Assembly (NCBI GenBank): GCA_905236535.1
Contig: CAJOQN010000097.1
Span: 1 to 5,748 of the forward strand
DNA: 5,748 nucleotides
Origin: an uncultured Bacilli bacterium
GTDB taxonomy: Bacteria > Bacillota_I > Bacilli_A > RFN20 > CAG-826
Reading direction: 5' to 3'
Shown: piece after piece, positions 1-5,748 of the stretch
How the letters are laid out: each line of letters opens with the position of its first letter
Position numbering within the stretch: position 1 is the first letter of the stretch
The notes under the pieces: generated by a model
The model's database searches: none
What the model was told of the DNA's origin: nothing
Seen by the model: the letters and a program-made list of their open reading frames with translations, nothing else
Made by a program: the position numbers and the translations under genes

Positions 1-1347
1 AGCACAATGACTCCTCTTGCTGCCGCTTTGGTCTTAGGTGGAATCGTTTCCTTAATCTTAAATACCTTAGCCTTAAAAGGTTTGATGTGGTTAGCGACAA
101 ACACCACGGCCTTTATTGGTAAATATGGCTACTTTGGAATAGCCTCTGAAAAAGTTCCTAATGTCATGGAAGAAGAAAAACAAAGCTATTACGGACCATA
201 CGCTGATTTTGATTTAACCAAGAAAAGAAAACCAGTGTCCATTGCTGCCATTGCTTTAACCGCGGTCTCATTGATTGGAATGGTGACCTTTGGTGCCATC
301 CGTCATGGAAACTTCTTCAATACCAGAACTAACATTGCGGAGAACTCCGAAATTCATTTCGAAGCCGTCAACCGTGAATATGCTTTCTCCAAACAAATAG
401 TTGAAAACTATTTAGATCATATGTTGGTCTATGAATCTGATGGAACAACCCTCTCTGAAACTAAAGTTTCTGATTATGTCCTTTCCATCGAAGAACCCGC
501 CACTATGACGGAAAAGAAAGCGGAAGATGGACACGTCAACGAATACATCCATTATTATTATGTCGCCATGCTCGATAGAAACCTTTCCTTAGAGACCAAG
601 GTTCAATATAGCGATGGTGGATATACCACTGATGGCGAAATCAATACCGTTTTAAACGATGTCTTATCAAATAACGGAATCAGCGCTAACTGCACCGCAG
701 CTTTAAAGAATGTCACCAATGTGACTGAGGATAAGCCTGGATTCTTATGGATCAGCGTGGCGACCCTTGTCGGTCTTGCGGTTTCTGGTTTATATCTTGT
801 CCTAAGATATCGTCCAAGCAAAGGTTTAGCGGCCTTTATTCTCGCCTTGGCCACTCCGATTATCACCACTGGCATCTTCTGCCTTATTCAAGTGGCGGTC
901 TCAACCTACATCCTTGTCGCTTTACCAGCGATTGTTATCCTCTCTTTAGCCTTTGGTGTTCTCATCAATAACCGCGAAAGAGAATTGTATCTTGAAGATC
1001 GTAGTAAAGATATAAACCTCGAAAAAAGAGAAGAATTATTTGTCAAAGCGGGTTCATATTCACTTTCTACCGCCTTTGAAGTCTTAGTCGTCATCTTATT
1101 CATCAGCATCATGTTCTTCGGACTTGGTCCAAATCTTACATGTGTCTCATATGTGATGATTATCATTGGCGCACTCTTAGGCATGTTATTGATGTATGCC
1201 TTGCTTCCACATTTATCCTTACTTTTTATCAAAGCTTTCTCTCATATTCATTTCGAGCGTAAGCCCCGTAAAAATAAAAAGAACAAGAAGATTGTTAAAA
1301 AATCTGCAGAACCAGAAGAAGCGATCTTCATCGGTATTAACGATTAA
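1..1347 (+). CDS. secDF: Protein translocase subunit SecDF, C-terminal part (end of SecD half plus whole SecF half), 5'-truncated by window edge
   Basis: SecDF is an RND-family membrane protein that works with SecYEG/SecA and uses the proton (or sodium) gradient to pull exported proteins across the membrane. The frame is open from base 1, and 448 codons are visible. The first ~40 residues look like the last SecD membrane helix. SecF membrane helices then fall near bases 235-297, 739-810, 823-900, 907-966, 1072-1134 and 1144-1218. An extracytoplasmic domain of about 145 residues (298-738) lies between the first two, which is the SecF topology. The segment ending NRERE (970-984) corresponds to the SecF DRIRE region, and RYRP after the second helix to the usual RFE. 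The protein ends in a Lys/Arg-rich stretch and an acidic tail ending GIND. The ATG at base 7 is internal, not a start. The SecF half is very divergent: the usual HD, ND and DRIRE acidic residues are absent. Family call is good; full motor activity is uncertain. Confidence 0.82.
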   Translation, partial: STMTPLAAALVLGGIVSLILNTLALKGLMWLATNTTAFIGKYGYFGIASEKVPNVMEEEKQSYYGPYADFDLTKKRKPVSIAAIALTAVSLIGMVTFGAIRHGNFFNTRTNIAENSEIHFEAVNREYAFSKQIVENYLDHMLVYESDGTTLSETKVSDYVLSIEEPATMTEKKAEDGHVNEYIHYYYVAMLDRNLSLETKVQYSDGGYTTDGEINTVLNDVLSNNGISANCTAALKNVTNVTEDKPGFLWISVATLVGLAVSGLYLVLRYRPSKGLAAFILALATPIITTGIFCLIQVAVSTYILVALPAIVILSLAFGVLINNRERELYLEDRSKDINLEKREELFVKAGSYSLSTAFEVLVVILFISIMFFGLGPNLTCVSYVMIIIGALLGMLLMYALLPHLSLLFIKAFSHIHFERKPRKNKKNKKIVKKSAEPEEAIFIGIND

Positions 1348-1353
1348 TAATTT

Positions 1354-1377
1354 AGCCACCCGTATGCGGTGGCTTTT
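1354..1377 (+). terminator. Short hairpin with T4 tract between secDF and recJ (weak terminator or attenuator)
   Basis: AGCCACC (1354-1360) pairs perfectly with GGTGGCT (1368-1374), giving a 7 bp stem with a 7-base loop, followed by TTTT (1374-1377) and then As. It begins 6 bases after the secDF stop, the position expected for an intrinsic terminator, but the T-tract is short and recJ starts 10 bases beyond the stem, so read-through seems likely. The 3' arm contains GGTGG, the only purine-rich candidate ribosome binding site for recJ, so the hairpin could also limit recJ translation. No convincing separate recJ promoter is visible just upstream. Confidence 0.5.
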
Positions 1378-1383
1378 AAAAAT

Positions 1384-2961
1384 ATGAGTGAGTATTCCTT
1401 ATTTCAAAAATTATTGGACTATTATCAAATAAGTCTAGAAGATTATCAAAGGCTTATTCGCCCTTTGACATATGAAGATATTCCATCCCCCTTCCTTTTT
1501 AAAGATATGGATAAAGCGGTGGAACTCGTCAACAAACATGTTTCTTTGAAACATAAAATCATAGTTTACGGCGATTATGACGCGGATGGAATTACTGGTT
1601 GTTCAATCTTGGTCAAAGCTTTTTTATATCGTAATTATCGTATTAATTACTACATCCCTTCCCGTTATTTAGATGGCTATGGAATCAACACTCAAAAAGC
1701 TCAAGAAATCATCGATAAAGGTTACGATTTAGTCATCACTGTCGATAATGGGATCAGCGCTTTTGAACCCATCAAAATGCTAAAAGAGGCTGGTATTGAT
1801 GTGTTAGTAATTGACCATCATGAACCTCAAGAAACTTTGCCTGAGGCTAATGTTATCATCCATCCAAATGTCTCCGAATACACCAAAAGCATCACCTCAA
1901 GTGGGGCCTTTACCGCTTTTATGTTTTCTTGGGCCATGCTTGGATATCCCGATAAATATCTAGCGACTTTAGCGAGTATCTCCCTCATCAGCGATATGAT
2001 GCCATTAAAGGAATTTAATCGTGATTTGCTTCGTCTCACGATGGAGGGATATACCCATAACGAATTCCCTTCTATTGAATATTTATTAGCAGGCGAGCCT
2101 TTTAATGATACGACAATCGGGCTTTCGATTGCTCCAAAAATCAACGCGATTGGAAGAGTGGATAAGACTACGAATATCAATCGTTTAATCAAATATTTCA
2201 CCATTGATGACAAGGATGAGATTATACCCTACAAAAATTGGATGATTTCACTTAACGAAATCCGTAAAGAAAAGACTAAACAAAGCAAAGAAGAGATCAT
2301 TGATAACCTCGAAGGCTACCAAGGTAAGGCTTTGGTCATCAAAGTGGATTTAGAAGAAGGTTTATTAGGCCTCGTCGCCAATTCATTGATGAATCAATTA
2401 AAGATTCCAGTCATCGTTTTGACCATCGATTCAAATAATCCATCTTTGTTAAAGGGAAGCGCGAGATCAATCGATGGCTTTAATTTAGCAAATTCTTTTA
2501 TCGCTCTATCTTCCTATTTAGAAGCGTTTGGAGGTCACGCTTTAGCAGCAGGTCTCACTCTTAAGAGTGAAAATTTCGAGGCTTTTAAAAAAGCCTTTAA
2601 TGAACTGGTCGAAAAGACAGAATTAACTCCAACACTAGAGAAATATATCGATATTGGAATTAATGATCTAAATGAGGATAATTATTTATTAATTCAAAGT
2701 TTTTCACCTTTTGGTGAGGAGTGGAAAAAACCTCTTTTAAAACTTCGACATATCAAAGTCTCTGAATTGATGTATTCAAACAACAGAATGAACATTATCA
2801 CGACGATTGGAAGGAACACTCGTCTCGTCGGATTTGGGATGTCTCAAGAGAAGATGAATCAATATCATTACATCGATTTATACGGGAATTTACGCATCTC
2901 TGAGTTTATGGGTCGTCGATATATTGAATTCCTTATCAATAAAATTGAAGAATCAAAATAG
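1384..2961 (+). CDS. recJ: Single-stranded-DNA-specific exonuclease RecJ
   Basis: RecJ degrades single-stranded DNA 5'-3' in the cytoplasm, in RecF-pathway recombination and in mismatch and base-excision repair, using Mn/Mg ions. The 525-residue product has the DHH phosphoesterase core in order: DYDADG at residues 64-69, TVDNG around D121, DHH at 144-146, then SDMMPL with a following NRD, and NAIGR. The DHHA1 domain carries GSARS (358-362) and GGH (383-385). The last ~95 residues should form the OB-fold-like end. All metal-binding motifs look intact. The usual PFGxGNPxP motif after DHHA1 is altered to PFG-EEWKK-P (442-450). The protein is short for a Firmicutes RecJ (often over 550 residues, with extra C-terminal domains). 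I chose ATG 1384; an in-frame GTG at 1369 would add five residues but lies inside the hairpin arm with no ribosome site. The best site for 1384 is GGTGG at 1368-1372, weak and far. The gene following secDF supports vertical, Firmicutes-type context. Confidence 0.93.
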   Translation: MSEYSLFQKLLDYYQISLEDYQRLIRPLTYEDIPSPFLFKDMDKAVELVNKHVSLKHKIIVYGDYDADGITGCSILVKAFLYRNYRINYYIPSRYLDGYGINTQKAQEIIDKGYDLVITVDNGISAFEPIKMLKEAGIDVLVIDHHEPQETLPEANVIIHPNVSEYTKSITSSGAFTAFMFSWAMLGYPDKYLATLASISLISDMMPLKEFNRDLLRLTMEGYTHNEFPSIEYLLAGEPFNDTTIGLSIAPKINAIGRVDKTTNINRLIKYFTIDDKDEIIPYKNWMISLNEIRKEKTKQSKEEIIDNLEGYQGKALVIKVDLEEGLLGLVANSLMNQLKIPVIVLTIDSNNPSLLKGSARSIDGFNLANSFIALSSYLEAFGGHALAAGLTLKSENFEAFKKAFNELVEKTELTPTLEKYIDIGINDLNEDNYLLIQSFSPFGEEWKKPLLKLRHIKVSELMYSNNRMNIITTIGRNTRLVGFGMSQEKMNQYHYIDLYGNLRISEFMGRRYIEFLINKIEESK

Positions 2962-2968
2962 ATTAAAA

Positions 2969-2996
2969 TTGAATATTCTAAAAATACATCTATAAT
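2969..2996 (+). promoter_or_regulatory. Sigma-A type promoter for the ABC exporter operon
   Basis: TTGAAT (2969-2974) and a perfect TATAAT (2991-2996) are separated by 16 bases. The -35 box differs from TTGACA at two positions, and the spacer is one base short of the ideal 17. There is no TG extension of the -10. Transcription would start near 3003-3004, leaving a leader of about 45 bases before the ATG at 3049. The -35 box lies only 7 bases past the recJ stop, and no convincing recJ terminator precedes it, so some read-through from recJ is possible. Confidence 0.72.
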
Positions 2997-3008
2997 ATTT
3001 CTTATATC

Positions 3009-3032
3009 GTGAAAAGGTTCCTTACTTTTCAC
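3009..3032. promoter_or_regulatory. Perfect 8+8 bp inverted repeat in the exporter leader; candidate operator or mRNA hairpin
   Basis: GTGAAAAG (3009-3016) and CTTTTCAC (3025-3032) are exact reverse complements with an 8-base spacer. The element sits about 5-30 bases after the predicted transcription start and ends 16 bases before the exporter ATG. A symmetric site placed here would suit a dimeric repressor (TetR- or MarR-type regulators often sit on such sites at exporter genes). In RNA it would form an AU-rich hairpin near the 5' end. It is not followed by a run of Ts, so it is unlikely to be a terminator. No regulator gene is visible in the window. Confidence 0.5.
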
Positions 3033-3048
3033 TGATATTTGGATAAAT

Positions 3049-4902
3049 ATGTTTAAGAAATTAATTCGAATTTTTAAAAGCGTTAGAGAATATAAAAAAT
3101 ATGCCATCCTCACCCCATTATTCATGGTGGGCGAGGCCCTTTTAGAATGCTTCCTACCTTTTACTATGTCGATTTTAATCGATACCATTGCGAAGGTCAG
3201 CGCTCCAAGTGATTTCTTTACTTTCTTTGAATACACAAATCCAAATTTCCATTTCGCCATTAATGTCTCCTTGTTCTGGGTCATTATAGCTTTAGTTATT
3301 ATGGCCATCTTATCCCTTGTCTGTGGGATTATGGGCGGCATTTTTACTTCGAAAGCGAGTGTCGGAATGGCAACGAATTTAAGAGATGATTTATATCACA
3401 AAATGCAATCCTTTAGCTTTGCTAATATCGATAAATTTTCCGCAGCCTCACTCGTCACCCGTATGACCACGGATGTCACCAGCGTGCAAAACGCCTTCCA
3501 AATGTCAATCCGTATCGTCTTCAGAGCTCCTTTAATGATGATTTTTTCGGCGATTATGTCTTTCTTCTCTGGTGGAGTGATGTCCTTAATCTTTGTTTCC
3601 ATCCTTCCATTAGTGGCCTTTGGTTTGTTCCTCATTATTCGCTCTGCAATGAAAATCTTCACCCGCTTATTCCATCGTTATGATGCTTTAAACGAATCGG
3701 TGGAAGAAAATGTCTCTGGAATGCGCGTTGTTAAATCTTTTAATAGAGAAGCATACGAAAAAGAAAAATTTAATGCTTCCTCTAATAATCTAGCTAAAGA
3801 CTTTATCAAAGCGGAAAAGATTGTGGCTTTAGCTAACCCAATTATGAATACCTCCATTCATTTGGCGAACATTTTAGTCATCGGTATCGGTGCTTCAATT
3901 ATTGCTTCGACCGCCTCTTTAGACGGGGAAGGCAATATCGTTTATGGTTCATTGTCTATAGGACAATTATCCTCTCTTTTAACATACGGGCTTCAAATTC
4001 TAATGGCTCTTATGATGGTTTCTATGATCATGGTCATGATTAGCATGTCCTTAGAGGCCGCGAAACGTATTGATGAAGTCTTAAATGAAGAACCAACAAT
4101 TAAGAATCCAGAAAACCCAATCTATGAAGTGATGGATGGTTCAATTGATTTTAATGATGTTAATTTCAAATATTCCGAAACCGCAGAAAAGAACACCCTT
4201 GAAAATATCAATCTCCATATTAAGTCAGGACAATTCATTGGGATTTTAGGTTCGACAGGTAGTGGAAAGACCTCTTTAGTAAATCTTATTTCTCGTTTAT
4301 ACGATATCTCTGATGGCGAACTTCTCGTGGGTGGTAAATCCGTCAAAGAATACGATTTAAAAACCTTAAGAGATTCGGTCAGTGTTGTCCTTCAAAAGAA
4401 CGTTCTCTTCTCCGGAACGATCGCTGATAACCTTCGTTGGGGTGATTTAAACGCTTCTGATGATGAGCTCTTAAGAGCGTGCCAAATCGCCCAAGCCGAT
4501 GAATTTATCCAAACCTTCCCTGACAAATATCAAACTAAAATTGAACAAGGTGGAAGCAACGTTTCTGGTGGTCAAAAGCAAAGACTTTGTATTGCTCGTG
4601 CTTTAGTGAAAAAGCCAAAGATTCTAATCTTGGATGACTCCACAAGCGCGGTGGATACCAGAACCGACTCTTTGATTAGAAAGGGACTTAAAGAAGATAT
4701 CCCAGAAACAACCAAAATCGTCATTGCTCAAAGAATATCTTCTATAGAAGATGCTGACCAAATTATCATCATGGATAATGGCAAAATTGACGCGATTGGA
4801 ACCCATGAAGAGCTTTTGAAATCGAATACTATCTATCAAGAAGTTTACTATACACAAAAGAAGATGGGAGGTGAGAATAATGCCGCCAAGAACGCAAATT
4901 AG
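3049..4902 (+). CDS. Heterodimeric ABC exporter, subunit with degenerate catalytic site (TM287/BmrC/LmrC type)
   Basis: This is a half-transporter of 617 residues: an N-terminal type I exporter membrane domain (six helices, first at about residues 18-40) and a C-terminal ATPase domain. It should sit in the cytoplasmic membrane and pair with the product of the next gene to export a substrate at the cost of ATP. ATPase motifs are: A-loop Y375; Walker A GSTGSGKT 401-408; Q-loop Q449; signature VSGGQ 505-509; Walker B ILILDD 525-530; D-loop SAVD ending at 536. The catalytic Glu after Walker B is Asp530 and the switch His is Gln561 (IAQR), so its own Walker A/B site should hydrolyse ATP poorly, as in TM287 and BmrC. 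The intact signature would complete the active site of the partner. Start 3049 gives the usual basic N-terminus (MFKKLIRIF); the ribosome site is poor (GGAT, 3041-3044). A promoter and palindrome lie just upstream. The substrate is unknown; multidrug export is common in the family. Confidence 0.92.
   Translation: MFKKLIRIFKSVREYKKYAILTPLFMVGEALLECFLPFTMSILIDTIAKVSAPSDFFTFFEYTNPNFHFAINVSLFWVIIALVIMAILSLVCGIMGGIFTSKASVGMATNLRDDLYHKMQSFSFANIDKFSAASLVTRMTTDVTSVQNAFQMSIRIVFRAPLMMIFSAIMSFFSGGVMSLIFVSILPLVAFGLFLIIRSAMKIFTRLFHRYDALNESVEENVSGMRVVKSFNREAYEKEKFNASSNNLAKDFIKAEKIVALANPIMNTSIHLANILVIGIGASIIASTASLDGEGNIVYGSLSIGQLSSLLTYGLQILMALMMVSMIMVMISMSLEAAKRIDEVLNEEPTIKNPENPIYEVMDGSIDFNDVNFKYSETAEKNTLENINLHIKSGQFIGILGSTGSGKTSLVNLISRLYDISDGELLVGGKSVKEYDLKTLRDSVSVVLQKNVLFSGTIADNLRWGDLNASDDELLRACQIAQADEFIQTFPDKYQTKIEQGGSNVSGGQKQRLCIARALVKKPKILILDDSTSAVDTRTDSLIRKGLKEDIPETTKIVIAQRISSIEDADQIIIMDNGKIDAIGTHEELLKSNTIYQEVYYTQKKMGGENNAAKNAN
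4867..4874 (+). promoter_or_regulatory. Strong ribosome binding site for the second ABC subunit, inside the first gene
   Basis: GGAGGTGA matches the anti-Shine-Dalgarno sequence over all eight bases and ends 5 bases before the ATG at 4880. It fixes the start of the downstream gene. It lies within the last codons of the upstream subunit, so translation of the two subunits is probably coupled. Confidence 0.88.
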
Positions 4903-5748
4903 AGAACACGCTCGTGCGAAAAAAGGCACGCTCAAGCACTTGATGAAAGACCTCTTTAAGAAACATTGGTTTGGTCTTATTGCATGCGCTATTCTCATCG
5001 TCTTTAACGTCTTTGTTAATCTTTCTGGTTCAATCTTTGCTAACTTTGTGACCACAACTTTAACCGCTGGTCTCCAAGAAGGCCTTAACCCATTTGTCGA
5101 TATAATTTATGTCAAGCAGATGGGAATCGGGCTCAACACCAATCTCACTTATTTATTGACAACTTTAGCAATTATCTACGCTCTAGGGGTCGTCGCCTCT
5201 TGGTTATGGAATCGCACGATGGCCATCATCACTCAAAGATTCATGAACGATTTTAGAATCGAAATGTTTGACCACATGCAAGATTTGCCGATCAAATATT
5301 TTGACACACACGCCCATGGGGCGATTATGAGTTTATACACCAATGATATTGACACCATTCGTCAATTTATTTCACAGTGCCTTCCATCTATCTTACAAAC
5401 CGGTTTATCCGTCATCTTCTCCTTGATTTCCATGCTTTTAAACAGCATCTGGATGACCATCGTTGTCATCGTCTTTGCCTTATTGATGCTTCTTAATACG
5501 ATGAATCGCGGAAAGATGTCGGCAAAATATTCCATCCTTCAACAAATCTCGTTGGCGAAAGTGGAAGGTAATATTGAAGAGACCATCAATGGTCTTAAAG
5601 TTATTAAAGTCTTCTCTCACGAAGAGAAATCTTGTGAAGACTTTAAAGTTTTAAATAAGGAATATCAAAAGAATGCCACAACCGCGAGAATGCATGGAGA
5701 AGTGATGATGCCAGTCAACGGCAACATCGGAAACTTTATGTATGTTAC
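4880..5748 (+). CDS. Heterodimeric ABC exporter, partner subunit (TM288/BmrD/LmrD type), N-terminal membrane domain, 3'-truncated by window edge
   Basis: 289 complete codons are open to the window end with no stop. The product starts MPPRTQIREHARAKKG, a basic leader as is usual for TM288/BmrD-type subunits. Predicted helices lie at about residues 31-56, 90-110, 168-190 and 193-210. The cytoplasmic region between helices 2 and 3 has the family pattern: LPIKYFD (136-142), then HG (146-147) and TND (154-156). The later cytoplasmic segment VEGNIEETINGLKVIKVF (228-245) is likewise typical of exporter membrane domains. The ATPase domain lies beyond the window, so its catalytic Glu and switch His cannot be checked; by family rule it should carry the intact catalytic residues that the upstream subunit lacks. 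The gene overlaps the upstream one by 23 bp in another frame, and the strong ribosome site supports this start. The two products should form one exporter. Confidence 0.88.
   Translation, partial: MPPRTQIREHARAKKGTLKHLMKDLFKKHWFGLIACAILIVFNVFVNLSGSIFANFVTTTLTAGLQEGLNPFVDIIYVKQMGIGLNTNLTYLLTTLAIIYALGVVASWLWNRTMAIITQRFMNDFRIEMFDHMQDLPIKYFDTHAHGAIMSLYTNDIDTIRQFISQCLPSILQTGLSVIFSLISMLLNSIWMTIVVIVFALLMLLNTMNRGKMSAKYSILQQISLAKVEGNIEETINGLKVIKVFSHEEKSCEDFKVLNKEYQKNATTARMHGEVMMPVNGNIGNFMYV

Noticed and set aside
7..9. ATG at base 7 as the start of a stand-alone secF gene
   Set aside because: The frame is open upstream to base 1, there is no room to see a ribosome site, and the first visible residues read as the end of a SecD membrane helix.
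1369..1371. GTG as recJ start
   Set aside because: It lies inside the 3' arm of the hairpin and has no purine-rich site upstream; ATG 1384 gives a normal N-terminus.
747..1387. Overlapping plus-strand open frames within the secDF region and across its end
   Set aside because: They are out of frame with the SecF helices and lack ribosome sites; coding signal follows the SecF frame.
2962..3048. Riboswitch or leader-peptide attenuator before the exporter
   Set aside because: The leader is only about 45 bases after the predicted start, has one simple hairpin, no T-tract terminator and no small open frame with a ribosome site.
2868..3341. 157-codon open frame on the minus strand across the recJ-exporter junction
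   Set aside because: It is antisense to well-supported coding sequence and promoter and shows no recognisable domain.
4624..5055. 143-codon open frame on the minus strand across the junction of the two ABC genes
   Set aside because: It is antisense to Walker B and the partner's N-terminus, both with strong family support, and its translation resembles nothing I know.
1..5748. Mycoplasma-type code (TGA = Trp)
   Set aside because: No in-frame TGA occurs and all Trp codons are TGG; stops seen are TAA and TAG, so the window neither needs nor supports a changed code.
1..5748. CRISPR arrays, insertion sequences, tRNA or rRNA genes, attachment sites
   Set aside because: No direct-repeat series, transposase, terminal inverted repeats or structured RNA gene could be found; the window is almost fully coding.

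Overview
The window is a piece of an AT-rich, gene-dense, low-GC Gram-positive (Firmicutes/Bacilli-type) chromosome. All four recognisable genes lie on the + strand. The lineage call rests on AT-rich codon choice, a perfect GGAGGTGA ribosome binding site, a sigma-A type promoter, and the neighbour pair secDF-recJ, an arrangement I recall from Bacillus and relatives. Some features (a very divergent SecF half, a compact RecJ) would fit a Mollicutes-adjacent or gut Erysipelotrichales/RF39-like lineage, but that is inference. Every Trp in the reading frames is TGG and no in-frame TGA occurs, so the standard bacterial code suffices.

Layout: (1) 1-1347, the 3' part of a fused SecDF protein-export subunit, cut by the left edge. 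(2) 1354-1377, a short GC hairpin with a weak T-tract, lying immediately before and partly over the probable recJ ribosome binding site. (3) 1384-2961, recJ, the single-strand-specific 5'-3' exonuclease of recombination and repair, with intact DHH and DHHA1 motifs. (4) 2962-3048, a short intergenic stretch with a clear promoter (TTGAAT-16-TATAAT) followed by a perfect 8+8 bp inverted repeat in the leader. (5) 3049-4902, the catalytically degenerate half of a heterodimeric ABC exporter (TM287/BmrC/LmrC type). (6) 4880-5748, the N-terminal membrane domain of the partner subunit, overlapping the previous gene by 23 bp and cut by the right edge.

How the genes work together: secDF and recJ are housekeeping genes, separated only by the hairpin and probably co-transcribed in part. 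The ABC pair forms its own transcription unit, with a promoter that starts 7 bp after the recJ stop and a possible operator palindrome. The two subunits should assemble into one asymmetric exporter, with translation of the second coupled to the first. The substrate cannot be told from sequence; drug or lipid export is usual for the family.

I see no CRISPR array, mobile element, tRNA, rRNA or obviously new multi-gene system. The observations most worth a second look are the loss of canonical SecF motor residues and the promoter-palindrome controlling the exporter.
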